Shown here piece after piece: positions 49,942-58,860 of a stretch of DNA of 64,000 nt; the first letter of the stretch is position 1, and each line of letters begins with the position of its first letter. The translations under genes and the position numbers were made by a program. The stretch is from the NCBI GenBank assembly GCA_036274155.1, contig DASUGH010000083.1, positions 35,990-99,989 on the forward strand, written 5' to 3'. The notes beneath the pieces are model-generated. The model did no database searches, was not told the DNA's origin, and saw only the letters and a program-made list of their open reading frames with translations. This DNA comes from Gp6-AA40 sp036274155. Its GTDB lineage: Bacteria; Acidobacteriota; Vicinamibacteria; Vicinamibacterales; UBA2999.

Positions 49942-50031
49942 GCCGGACGCTGCGCGCGGCGCGCGCAACTCCATTCGACACAACAGTCGCGGCCGTCTCC
50001 CTCGGGTTCGCGGTAGCATCTTCGTCTGCGT

Positions 50032-51117
50032 ATGCGCGAGCGCGACCGGTTCGGAACCCTGGAACGCCAGCTGGCACCACCGCCCAGTACGATCACGGGG
50101 CATCCTCTGGTCCAGCTGACCCTGGTCCGGATCCGGGAATTCCTTCGGGAGCCGGAGGCGATCTTCTGGTCGATGGCGTTTCCCATCCTTCTCGCCGCAG
50201 GCCTCGGCATCGCGTTCAGAAACCGTCCTCCGGAAGTGCTGAAGATTGCCGCCGTCACTCCCGAACTGACGGCATCGCTGGCGCGAGAGCCGCTGCTCGA
50301 CGTCAGACAGCTCTCGCCGGCCGCGGGCGACCGGGCACTCCGCATCGGCGACGTCGCGCTGCTCGCCGAGCCCGGCGCCGGCGGCGCGGTGACCTACCGC
50401 TACGACGACACGAACCCGGAAGGGCGTACGGCGCGGCTGCTGGCCGACGCGGCCGTGCAGCGCGCGGCAGGCCGCAGCGATCCAGTCCGCGTCAACGACC
50501 GCCTGGTGCGTGAAGCCGGTTCGCGCTATATCGACTTCCTCATTCCGGGGCTCGTCGGCATGGGCATCATGGGGAACTCGATCTGGGGCCTGGGCTTCGC
50601 GATCGTCGACTCGCGGCGCAGGAAGCTGATGAAACGGGTGATCGCGACGCCGATGCGCCGGCATCACTATCTGTCCTCGTTCCTGATCTTCAGGATGCTG
50701 CTGCTCGGCGTCGAAGTCGGCGTGCCGGTCGTCTTCGCAATTCTGGTTTTCGGCGTTCCGTTCCGCAGCTCGTCGCTGGTCGTGGCGGGGCTGGCCGTGC
50801 TCGGTTCGCTGTCGTTCAGCGCACTCGGACTGCTGATTGCGTCGCGCGCCAGGACCATCGAGGCCGTTTCCGGACTCATGAACCTGGTGATGCTGCCGAT
50901 GTGGGTGCTCTCGGGAGTGTTCTTCTCGGCGCAGCGGTTCCCGGATAGCGTCCAGCCAATCATCAAGGCGCTGCCGCTGACTGCCCTGATCGACGCCCTG
51001 CGCGCGAGCATGCTCCAGGGCAGCGGCTTCCTCGAGCTCCAGCGCGAGACGGCGACGCTCGCAGCCTGGCTCGTCGTCTGCTTCGCTGCGGCGCTCGGGT
51101 TGTTCCGCTGGCGTTAG
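50032..51117 (+). CDS. ABC-2 type transporter permease
   Basis: A 361-residue protein. One N-terminal helix (IFWSMAFPILLAAGLGIAF), a long extracytoplasmic loop (about 60-160), then five hydrophobic helices (SRYIDFLIPGLVGMGIMGNS onward, and VSGLMNLVMLPMWVLSGVFF, the ABC-2 signature region). This is the DrrB/ABC-2 exporter type, not the six-helix Wzm type of polysaccharide export. Its ATPase is not adjacent; the candidate is at 35301. It lies after the GT2-FkbM gene with a 90-base gap. Confidence 0.88.
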   Translation: MRERDRFGTLERQLAPPPSTITGHPLVQLTLVRIREFLREPEAIFWSMAFPILLAAGLGIAFRNRPPEVLKIAAVTPELTASLAREPLLDVRQLSPAAGDRALRIGDVALLAEPGAGGAVTYRYDDTNPEGRTARLLADAAVQRAAGRSDPVRVNDRLVREAGSRYIDFLIPGLVGMGIMGNSIWGLGFAIVDSRRRKLMKRVIATPMRRHHYLSSFLIFRMLLLGVEVGVPVVFAILVFGVPFRSSSLVVAGLAVLGSLSFSALGLLIASRARTIEAVSGLMNLVMLPMWVLSGVFFSAQRFPDSVQPIIKALPLTALIDALRASMLQGSGFLELQRETATLAAWLVVCFAAALGLFRWR

Positions 51118-51187
51118 CAGTCCGTGGTGAAAACCAACTGACGGGCTGTGAGGGCTCGTACGGGGCGATCCCGGATGCAGCGCGAAT

Positions 51188-51982
51188 TCAAATCGGGCGT
51201 GCGACGACGAGCAGGTGCCAGCCGAGATGCCGCTCGAGCGCGCGAAACAGTTCCTCCGGCATCGACTTGAACCAGGGCTGGAGCTCGTACTCGTACTTCA
51301 CGTAATTCTCAATCACATACGGAAAGATGTGAGCCTGGCGAATCTCCGTGACCTCGAACTGGCCGGCCAGCAGATCGGTAACCGCGTCAGGCGTATAGGT
51401 CAGCGCAATCGGACAGCCCGACTGCGCTTCGGGCTGGTCAAACCCTTCTTCGATCATGATGGCCTTCCACGACTGCCTCGCGTAGAGCATGATGCGCAGC
51501 TCGCCATCAGGGCGGCAGAGCCGCCTTGCCGCCTCTATCACCGCTCGCGGCGATGGCGTGTGATGGATGACGCCGAACGAGTAGACGAGATCGAAGGCGG
51601 CAGGCGGCAGGACGCGATCGAGCTCCTCGGCGTTGTGACAGAGGAACGTGCCGTGTAGGTCGAAGAGTTCGAACCGCTTGCGCGCCAGCGCCAGGCTGAC
51701 GTCCGACAGCTCCACGCCGGTGTAGACGGCGCCGCTGCGCGCGAAATTGACGGCGTCGGTACCGATCCCGCAGCCGATCTCGAGGACCGACCGATTCGCC
51801 CACCGCTCGAACTGCGCGAACGCAGGAATGTGCGGCTCGACGAAGTACTTACGAGCCTCGACTTCGTCGAAGTACTCCTTCGTGCCAACTGCCTTCGTGG
51901 AATGCCGGATATTGCACGGACGTCGATTCCAGTAGGCGACGACGTCCTGGATATCGGCGGCCGTGCCGGAACCGTGACTCAT
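51188..51982 (-). CDS. Class I SAM-dependent methyltransferase
   Basis: A 264-residue enzyme. Motifs VLEIGCGIGTDAVNFARSGA, GVELSDVSLALARKRFE, DLVYSFGVIHHTPSPRAV. The N-terminus (DIQDVVAYWNRRPCNIRHST, KEYFDEVEARKYFVEPHI) is conserved in a methyltransferase group of sugar clusters. Its start overlaps by ATGA the stop of the preceding gene (51979-51982), so it is in the operon with the large protein and the UDP-sugar dehydrogenase. Confidence 0.9.
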   Translation of the reverse strand: MSHGSGTAADIQDVVAYWNRRPCNIRHSTKAVGTKEYFDEVEARKYFVEPHIPAFAQFERWANRSVLEIGCGIGTDAVNFARSGAVYTGVELSDVSLALARKRFELFDLHGTFLCHNAEELDRVLPPAAFDLVYSFGVIHHTPSPRAVIEAARRLCRPDGELRIMLYARQSWKAIMIEEGFDQPEAQSGCPIALTYTPDAVTDLLAGQFEVTEIRQAHIFPYVIENYVKYEYELQPWFKSMPEELFRALERHLGWHLLVVARPI

Positions 51983-54000
51983 ATCGATACCACCCCGTCT
52001 TTCCGTGCACCGACGAGGGCTGCGGAGCCGTTCGACACGCCACCTGCCTCGCTGGCGACCTTCCTGATCGCCACGCTGGTGACGGTGAAATCGACGAAGC
52101 GCCCCCTGAAAAGGCTGACGTGGATCGGAACTCGACCTGCGAGCTCCGCCGAGACGGCGAACGCCACCTCGACCCTCCCGTGGAGAAAAAACCGGACTCG
52201 TCGCTGTGCCAGCAACTCCGGCCCCGCCGCCACTTGCACGATGACCGGGCGGACGAGGGCCGCGAGCGTCCAGAGGCTGAGCGGCGCCACGACGATCTCG
52301 GCTCTGTACAGCCCTGCCGGCAGAGGCGCGTGCGGCCCGTGCAGGACGACTCCGCGGCGCCCGAACGGTGCACGCACGCCGGCGGCGATCCGCTCACCCG
52401 ACTCGCCAACCTGCATCGTGGCTACGATGTTCGGCGCGCGCGACCGATCGCCAGGGAGGGTCACCGTCTCGTCCGCATAGCGCTCGGGATTACGCTTGAC
52501 GAACCCATGGCGCAACCGGCTGCCGAACGGCGTGGATGCCGCGGCGATGTCGTCGAGGACGGCGCGCTCGTGAAGGTTGTGCACGGCGCCCACACAGACG
52601 AAGCGCCTGGGGACGTCATCGCGTGCGAGCCGGGTCCGCTCAGCGGCGACGAGCGCCGCGAAGTCGTGACGCACCTGTGCGTCGGCCTTCCTGTCGGCGT
52701 CGTCGTCGAGCGCACCCTGCCGCGGGCTGCCGGCGGCGTGCGACGGCGCGCCAAAGTCGATCAGGAGGATATCCGGGGCCGTGCCGAGCTCCGCGAGCGG
52801 CACCGGCGCGATGTCGGGACCCTCCACTGGCAGGAACGCCGGCGACCATTCCGGCACCAGGATACGGCCCGTGAACCCGAATCGGTGCCATGTCTGCTTG
52901 AACAACTCGAACGTGTCGCTCCGGCCACCCACCCAGCCTGCCGTCCAGGCGCGCGGCGCGAATGCGATCAGGTCGGCGATGAAGGGCAGCACGTGCGCGG
53001 CGTCGTATCGCTCGTTGCCGTACGTCTCCTCGATGAACCACGCCTCGCCGGCTGGCAGGGCGTGGCCATCGAGCACCTCCCGAACACCCTGCAGATAGAC
53101 ACGATGCGTCGAGGCGGTCAGCGTGACCTCTTCGATCGCGGCCGAGGGACAGCCCCACGACTGCGACTGGTTGGCCAGCTCGGGCCGGCGCACTTCTTCG
53201 ACGAACTGCCTGAAGTCGTTGGCTTCCGCCCGGTGCTGATGTGCCGGTGTGACCTGGCGGGTGTGATTGCAGTGATACCCGAACAGCCGGTCGGCAACGT
53301 CGCCCACCTGCCCGTGGAGGAGGTAGAGGCGGCGGGCGATATTCGAATCGACGTGCCAGCCGAGCACCATCCGTTCATCGAACCCGTGGATCCGGAACAG
53401 GTCGTCGCGGGCAATCAGCTGAAAGTCGCCGGGGGCATCGTACTTCACGAACTCCGGACCGCGAACAGTCTCGTTGAGGCACAGCGCCTCGCCGAACGTG
53501 CGGAGCGCCTCGATCGTGCCACGCGGATCGAGGCGATCGAAGCCCTCCCACAAGGACTCGGGGGCCTCGAAACGCGGCAGATGATAGAACCCGGCAGGCA
53601 GGCCGGCGGCAATCGCCGTCAGGGAATCGCCGCGGCGTGGAATGAAGATCATGTCCGGGTTGGTGGACAGGATCCATCGGTTGCCGGGGCGCGATCTGCG
53701 AATCGCGATGTTGCGCGCGATCGGCTCGAGGGCAGCAAGCTGCGATCGTCCGCGGAGTGCATGGTGAACCGCCGGGCGGACGCGTAGAATCCGCAGGCGT
53801 GTCGCCGCCGCCGGCGTGAGCGTGTCGGCGATCGCTTCGGGAAAGGTCGGAAAGTCGTCGAGCGTGTTGTAGTCGACGAACAGGATCTCGTCCTCTGGGT
53901 CGCTCAACAGCTCGGCCATGGTGTTCAACCCCAGAGCGGCGCGCTTATGGAGGTTGTAGCCGTAGCTGTCGTTGCGGCCGTACAGAACGATCGAAATCAT
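51979..54000 (-). CDS. Large protein of the glycan cluster, probable GT-A-like N-terminal domain, function unknown
   Basis: A 673-residue protein starting ISIVLYGRNDSYGYNLHKRA, like the N-terminus of GT-A enzymes. It continues FVDYNTLDDFPTFPEAIA, then NRWILSTNPDMIFIPRRGDS (with the Asn-x-Asp after STN as a possible D-x-D-like site) and FQLIARDDLFRIHGFDERMV, a typical GT-A acceptor strand. The C-terminal 250 residues have a glycosyltransferase-B-like (FVCVGAVHNLHERAVLDD) or unknown part. I do not recognise the family. Linked with overlap (TGATG) to the UDP-sugar dehydrogenase and by ATGA to the methyltransferase. No signal or membrane segment. Confidence 0.7.
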   Translation of the reverse strand: MISIVLYGRNDSYGYNLHKRAALGLNTMAELLSDPEDEILFVDYNTLDDFPTFPEAIADTLTPAAATRLRILRVRPAVHHALRGRSQLAALEPIARNIAIRRSRPGNRWILSTNPDMIFIPRRGDSLTAIAAGLPAGFYHLPRFEAPESLWEGFDRLDPRGTIEALRTFGEALCLNETVRGPEFVKYDAPGDFQLIARDDLFRIHGFDERMVLGWHVDSNIARRLYLLHGQVGDVADRLFGYHCNHTRQVTPAHQHRAEANDFRQFVEEVRRPELANQSQSWGCPSAAIEEVTLTASTHRVYLQGVREVLDGHALPAGEAWFIEETYGNERYDAAHVLPFIADLIAFAPRAWTAGWVGGRSDTFELFKQTWHRFGFTGRILVPEWSPAFLPVEGPDIAPVPLAELGTAPDILLIDFGAPSHAAGSPRQGALDDDADRKADAQVRHDFAALVAAERTRLARDDVPRRFVCVGAVHNLHERAVLDDIAAASTPFGSRLRHGFVKRNPERYADETVTLPGDRSRAPNIVATMQVGESGERIAAGVRAPFGRRGVVLHGPHAPLPAGLYRAEIVVAPLSLWTLAALVRPVIVQVAAGPELLAQRRVRFFLHGRVEVAFAVSAELAGRVPIHVSLFRGRFVDFTVTSVAIRKVASEAGGVSNGSAALVGARKDGVVSI

Positions 54001-55382
54001 CAGAGAGAGGACGAACGAACCAGCGCTGCGTCGTCCTCGGCCGCCCACACTGCCCCGCGCCGGCCGGGGAGCACCAACCTCACCAGCGGCGCGATCGGCG
54101 ACGTCTTGAGGAGCCCCCACGGATCGATGACCGGCAGCCGTTCCGTCGGGCGAGTGAACACCTCCGGTGGCAGGGCCGCGATGTCGGGCCATGGGGTTGT
54201 CACCACCACGGCGTCGGCCATGCTGACGGCACGGTGCAGATCGGCGACCTCGACGCCCGCTCCCAGCTCCCCGCCGGCGGCTGACCCCGACAACGGGTCG
54301 GCCACGACCACCCGATATCCTTCGTCCACGAGCATGCGGCTGAGCGCCATGCCCTGGCTGCGCTCGATGACGGCGGTGTTCAGCTTGTAGGACAGCCCCA
54401 GCACGGCGACGCGGGCGCCGCGCGATGCCACGGCGGCGATGGCGCCGAGCAGGCGGTGGACCTGATGATCGTTGATCCGATCGGTGGCCTCGGCGATGTC
54501 GCACCGTGCGCCGAGCGAACGGGCCAGCGCGGCAAAGGCCTTGTTGTCACGCGGGAAGCAGGGGCCGCCATAGGCGACCCCGCCTCTCAGGTACTTCGCG
54601 CCAATCCGGCTGTCGGCGCCGAGGGCGCGCGAGACGGCGTCGACGTCCGCCCCCTCGAGCTGATCACAGAGGTCGGCCAGCATGTTGGCGTAGGAGATCT
54701 TCGTCGTCACGAACGTGTTGACGGCGATCTTGCAGATCTCCGCGTTGACGAAATTCATACGCTGTACGCTGGGCTCGGACAGCGTCGACATGCGGTAAAT
54801 CCGTTCGAGCCGATCGCCCGATTCGGCATCGCTCTCGCCGATGAGCACCATGTCGGGATGAAGCAGGTCTTGGACTACCGAACCGAGCGCGATGAACTCC
54901 GGGCTGTAGCACAACCCGACATCGCGCCCGACCACGAGGCCGGAGCTCGCTTCCAGGGCCTCTCTGATCGCACCGCCCGTCGAACCGGGCATGACCGTGC
55001 TGGTCACGACCACCAGATGCTTCGACTCTTTGTGCTTCAGGACCGCGCCGATGGCGCGCACGGCCTCGATGACGTAGCGGTTCGTGAAGAAGTGATCGGT
55101 TCCGCTCGGCGTGGGAACGATGACGAAGGACACGTCGCTTTCCGCGACGGCCTCTTCATAGCGATGCGTGGCGCGCAAGCGCGGGCCGGCCTCGTCGATG
55201 CACGCCTGGAGCCGCGGCTCGTCGACAGGCGCGCGCCCGGCATTCAGAGCATCGACGAAAGGTTTGTGGAGATCGACGCCGATGACCTCGAAGCCTCTCG
55301 TCGCAAACACCGCCGCCATTGGTGACCCGAGTTTCCCGAGGCCCACCACCGACAGCCGTTCAGCTCCGCCTGACGCACGCAT
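54000..55382 (-). CDS. UDP-glucose/GDP-mannose dehydrogenase family protein
   Basis: A 460-residue enzyme. N-terminal Rossmann motif LSVVGLGKLGSPMAAVFATR; central domain with EICKIAVNTFVTTKISYANM; catalytic Cys275 in GGPCFPRDNKAF; C-terminal NAD-binding half VAVLGLSYKLNTAVIERSQG. It oxidises UDP-hexose (or GDP-mannose) to the uronic acid in two steps. It supplies a uronic acid for the glycan, and AsnB could amidate it. The start is ATG 55382. Its stop overlaps the next start as TGATG. Confidence 0.92.
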   Translation of the reverse strand: MRASGGAERLSVVGLGKLGSPMAAVFATRGFEVIGVDLHKPFVDALNAGRAPVDEPRLQACIDEAGPRLRATHRYEEAVAESDVSFVIVPTPSGTDHFFTNRYVIEAVRAIGAVLKHKESKHLVVVTSTVMPGSTGGAIREALEASSGLVVGRDVGLCYSPEFIALGSVVQDLLHPDMVLIGESDAESGDRLERIYRMSTLSEPSVQRMNFVNAEICKIAVNTFVTTKISYANMLADLCDQLEGADVDAVSRALGADSRIGAKYLRGGVAYGGPCFPRDNKAFAALARSLGARCDIAEATDRINDHQVHRLLGAIAAVASRGARVAVLGLSYKLNTAVIERSQGMALSRMLVDEGYRVVVADPLSGSAAGGELGAGVEVADLHRAVSMADAVVVTTPWPDIAALPPEVFTRPTERLPVIDPWGLLKTSPIAPLVRLVLPGRRGAVWAAEDDAALVRSSSL

Positions 55383-55694
55383 CTACACCTCCCAACGGGC
55401 CAACGTTCTCTCCGGTCAACGCAGGTCTGCACCGAAACCGCTGGGTTCTGCACACGCGGGCAGCCCGGACGCAAGGTGCCGATGATGATGGTGGAAGTCG
55501 CCGGCTGTCAACCGCTCGCCAGCCGGTGTCGCCGCACGAGCTGCCGCCGCGAATCCGCGGGATCGCTCATGGACGAGTTCCTCGGTGATCCGTCGTTTCG
55601 GAGAAATGTGGCCGATTCGTCACTATTATCGATCAGTTCACTCGTGGGACCGCGACGGTTCGCGGGCGGCGCGTGGCGTCGTGGACGATCGGCG
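55383..55694. other. 312-bp gap before the UDP-sugar dehydrogenase gene
   Basis: I see no gene, repeat or strong hairpin here. It separates the start of the UDP-sugar dehydrogenase gene from the stop of the GH115 gene, both on the minus strand, and should hold the operon promoter for 55382 to 51188 and any transcript end of the GH115 gene. Confidence 0.4.
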
Positions 55695-58600
55695 TCACTG
55701 TGCGCGATAGCTTTCGGGCGGTCCGAGATACGAGGCGGCGCGTTTCGAGGCGCTCGTCTCGACAACGATCTTCTGCAGCACGACGCCCGGTTCGACCATC
55801 CACACCCTGAGCGTGTGAACACCGCCGCTGGCGAGCGTGTGCGTGGAGGTGACGGTCCGCGCGTTGTTCCTGACCGATTCCTCCCAATCGCGGTTGCCAT
55901 TCTGCGCGTCGTATTTCTCCGGCACGATCGTCAGGATCTGCGGCGCCTCGTCGTCGAAGGAGACCGCCACCCGGAGGGCTCGGCCGGGTACGAAGTTCAA
56001 CGTCGGACCGAGGATCAACCTCGCCGTCAGCGCGCCGGGGGTGGTGAGATACATGCGGTAATCGATCCTGGCATCTGTCACCGGAGCGCGCGGAAGCGCG
56101 CCGCTCGGCTCAAACGCCCGCAGCCCGGACAGCGTGCGGCCGTAGCCCTCGATTCGTTCCCACCTGGACCAGTCACCGGAGGACACCCGACTGCCGTGCT
56201 CCGCCTCGATCGACACGATTCCCTGGCTCTCGAAAAAGAGAGGGCCAGCAGGCGGGACGAGGTCAAGGGCGGCGAGAGACGCACGAGTCACGTCGACCGG
56301 CTTGAACGCGTCCACGTGGACTCTCACCTGCCCACCGGCGCCGGTCACGGTGACAAAGCTGCGGCTCCTCCCCGCCGGTGCCCTTTCCCAGTCCACCGTC
56401 ACCCACAGCCTCGTGTCTCTGGTCAGCGTGCCGCCGGTGTCGCTCACACGAATCCACGGCTCGCTCGTGGTGACGGTGAATGGAAATGCCGTCTGCCCGC
56501 GGTTGAAGATGTCGACGTAAGTGCGCTGCTGGCTGATGGCATCCAGCTCTGGCAGCACCGGCTCGCCCGCGGCGCCAGGCCAGGCAAGCGCCGAACCTTC
56601 AACGGCCACACCGAGCGATGGCTCTATGGGGACGGTCAATTGTGACAGCTTGAGCGCAGCCAGGGAATTCTCCGGCGGGTCACGCCAGCTCGTGTAGCCG
56701 ATGTGCGCCTGATCCTGAAAGTGATCCCACTTGCCCCCGGCCAGCACCTTGTTGAAATCGGTCATCAGGTCGGCGTCGGCCTTGAACAGGTCGCGCGTGA
56801 GCTGCGCCATGTCGTTGGTGCTCGCCCGCCGCTGCGACGCGTAGAGCGCGTTGCGCGCCGCCGCGTAGTACATGCGGTTGACGTTGGCCGAGGCCTTCGC
56901 CGGGAACAGAACGAGCTGATAGAAGGCGTCGCGCTTATGGGCCGGCATCAGGGCCATCAGCGCATCGGCCTTCGCGTCGATCGCATCGAACTCTTCGATG
57001 ACGCGCTCCCACTCGCGGTAGCTCACCAGGCTGTAGGTGCCCGGCTCCAGCAGCTCAGGCTTTCGACGGCCGTTGTACATGGTGTACTTCGCGATGACGT
57101 CGGCGATCTCGGCCGCATGCCCGGCCCCGAACTCGCGCTCGGCCCAGAGCCGTGTGTACTCGCTGATGTTGGCATTCGTCCACCGGTTGGAGTTCCAGGC
57201 GAGGTCGAGAAAGTACTCGGTCGGAAACGCGTACGCTTTGAAGTGTCCGACGTTCACGATCCAGATGCGATCGGCGCCGTACTGCTTCGCCAGACTCATC
57301 TGGTCCCAGATCTTGGCGATCGGGTTGGTGTTGATCCACTGGTAGCTGCGCGGGCCGCCGTGGTAGTCGAAGTGGTAGTAGACACCGGCGCCGCCGGGAC
57401 GCTTCCGCTCCTCCTCCGTCGGCAGGCGCCGCACGTTCCCCCAGTTGTCCTCCGCCCAGAGCAGCGTCACATCGTCGGGAACGCGAAGGCCGGCCTCGTA
57501 GTAGTTCTGCACCTCTTTGTAGAGCGCCCAGACCTGCGGCACCTTCGTGATGTCGGAATTGATCTCTTCGGTCAGCATCTGTCGCTGCGACGCGACGATC
57601 TTCTCGAGCAGCGCCATGCTCTCGGCGAAGCCGTTGACCATGGCGGTGTCGTTCTGGCCGCGCAAACCGATGGTGTAGATCGATTCGAAGTTCTTCCGCT
57701 GCCGGATGCCCTCGCGCCAGAAACGATCGAGGACCTCGGGGTGACGTGCGTAGTTCCAGTTGCCGTTCGCCTGCTGCAGGTGCCAGTCCCACTCCCTCTG
57801 GGCGCGGAGCATCGGCTCCTGGTGCGAGGTACCCATGACGATGCCGTACTCGTCGGCGAGCCTGGCGTTCTCCGGGTCGTCCTCGGCGAAGGCGTTGTTC
57901 CACATCGCCGGCCAGAGATAGTTCCCCTTGAGCCGCAGCAGGACCTCGAAGATGCGGGCGTAGAAGCGGCGATCGTAGTTGGCGACCGTCGCCCCGGGGT
58001 CGACCGGAGACGGGCGCTCGCCGAAGGTGGTGCGGACCCAGCGTGTCAGATTCGGATCTTCGTCGTTCAGAAAGATGCCGCGATACTTCACCGACGGCTC
58101 GCCGGACAGGTAGCGGCCGGCCCTGATGAACAGCGCGTCCTTCCGATCGGGCACGACGTCCTGCCACCAGTACCAGGGGGAGACGCCGATCTGTTCGGAG
58201 AGATCGTAGATGCCGTAGATCGTGCCGCGCTTGTCGCTGCCGGCAATGACCAGCGCCTGCGCGACCCCGGGGAGCGGATCGCTCACGGTCTGCAGCAGAA
58301 AGGACTCCCATTTCCCCGCGAGTGCAGCGACGTCGATTTTCCGTTCCTTGCCGAGGCGGTCGATGATCGCACTCCTGCCGACGGTGCCGATGAGGACGAC
58401 GTTCCGCGCGGCAGCTGCGCCGGTCGTCGAAAGCGGAGGCGTGAAGCCGGTGACGCGGGCGACGTCGGCCTGCAGGTCGCGGGCGGCGCGGACCACTCCG
58501 GGCCAGTCCGCAGCATCCACGATCAGGGTCGCCGTGACCTTGTTCTGCGCCAGCGGAAAGCTGCCGGCCGACGCGGCCGTCTCGACGTAGCGGGTCTGCC

Positions 58601-58697
58601 CGAGCGCCCATGCGCGCAGCGGCAACGCCGCGAGGAGAGCGGCGGCAATCAGTCCGACCTGGTACGTTCGACGCCAGCTTTGTACTGTTACAGCCAC
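55695..58697 (-). CDS. Glycoside hydrolase family 115 alpha-1,2-glucuronidase
   Basis: A 1000-residue exported enzyme with a signal (QVGLIAAALLAALPLRAWALG). The catalytic region has LSEQIGVSPWYWWQDVVPDR, YRGIFLNDEDPNLTRWVRTT, LKGNYLWPAMWNNAFAED and IWIVNVGHFKAYAFPTEYFL, all highly typical of GH115. GH115 enzymes remove (4-O-methyl-)glucuronic acid from xylan. The length fits the family, which has C-terminal accessory domains (about 720-1000, beta-rich). It starts at GTG. Divergent from the esterase at 58861, together a likely xylan-degradation pair. Confidence 0.93.
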   Translation of the reverse strand: MAVTVQSWRRTYQVGLIAAALLAALPLRAWALGQTRYVETAASAGSFPLAQNKVTATLIVDAADWPGVVRAARDLQADVARVTGFTPPLSTTGAAAARNVVLIGTVGRSAIIDRLGKERKIDVAALAGKWESFLLQTVSDPLPGVAQALVIAGSDKRGTIYGIYDLSEQIGVSPWYWWQDVVPDRKDALFIRAGRYLSGEPSVKYRGIFLNDEDPNLTRWVRTTFGERPSPVDPGATVANYDRRFYARIFEVLLRLKGNYLWPAMWNNAFAEDDPENARLADEYGIVMGTSHQEPMLRAQREWDWHLQQANGNWNYARHPEVLDRFWREGIRQRKNFESIYTIGLRGQNDTAMVNGFAESMALLEKIVASQRQMLTEEINSDITKVPQVWALYKEVQNYYEAGLRVPDDVTLLWAEDNWGNVRRLPTEEERKRPGGAGVYYHFDYHGGPRSYQWINTNPIAKIWDQMSLAKQYGADRIWIVNVGHFKAYAFPTEYFLDLAWNSNRWTNANISEYTRLWAEREFGAGHAAEIADVIAKYTMYNGRRKPELLEPGTYSLVSYREWERVIEEFDAIDAKADALMALMPAHKRDAFYQLVLFPAKASANVNRMYYAAARNALYASQRRASTNDMAQLTRDLFKADADLMTDFNKVLAGGKWDHFQDQAHIGYTSWRDPPENSLAALKLSQLTVPIEPSLGVAVEGSALAWPGAAGEPVLPELDAISQQRTYVDIFNRGQTAFPFTVTTSEPWIRVSDTGGTLTRDTRLWVTVDWERAPAGRSRSFVTVTGAGGQVRVHVDAFKPVDVTRASLAALDLVPPAGPLFFESQGIVSIEAEHGSRVSSGDWSRWERIEGYGRTLSGLRAFEPSGALPRAPVTDARIDYRMYLTTPGALTARLILGPTLNFVPGRALRVAVSFDDEAPQILTIVPEKYDAQNGNRDWEESVRNNARTVTSTHTLASGGVHTLRVWMVEPGVVLQKIVVETSASKRAASYLGPPESYRAQ

Positions 58698-58748
58698 CGA
58701 ATCACCTCGTCGAGTTCGTCCGGCGGAAGCCGGACACCAAGTGCCTCA

Positions 58749-58814
58749 CTTCGTGTCCTTTGTGTATTCGTGGTTTATACGTCCTTCGTGATCTTCGTGA
58801 CTTCGTGGTTTACA
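58749..58814. repeat. Imperfect direct repeat rich in CTTCGTG
   Basis: Two 31-base copies (58749-58779 and 58784-58814) agree at 25 positions. Each has CTTCGTG or TTTGTG words spaced 8-9 bases and ends with TTCGTGGTTTA. It lies in the divergent gap between the GH115 and esterase genes, 47 bases before the esterase start, so it may affect that promoter. Confidence 0.6.
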
Positions 58815-58860
58815 CTTCGCTCGCGCATCCCCGCCCGCTCGGGCTACAAGGAGTCTCAAG

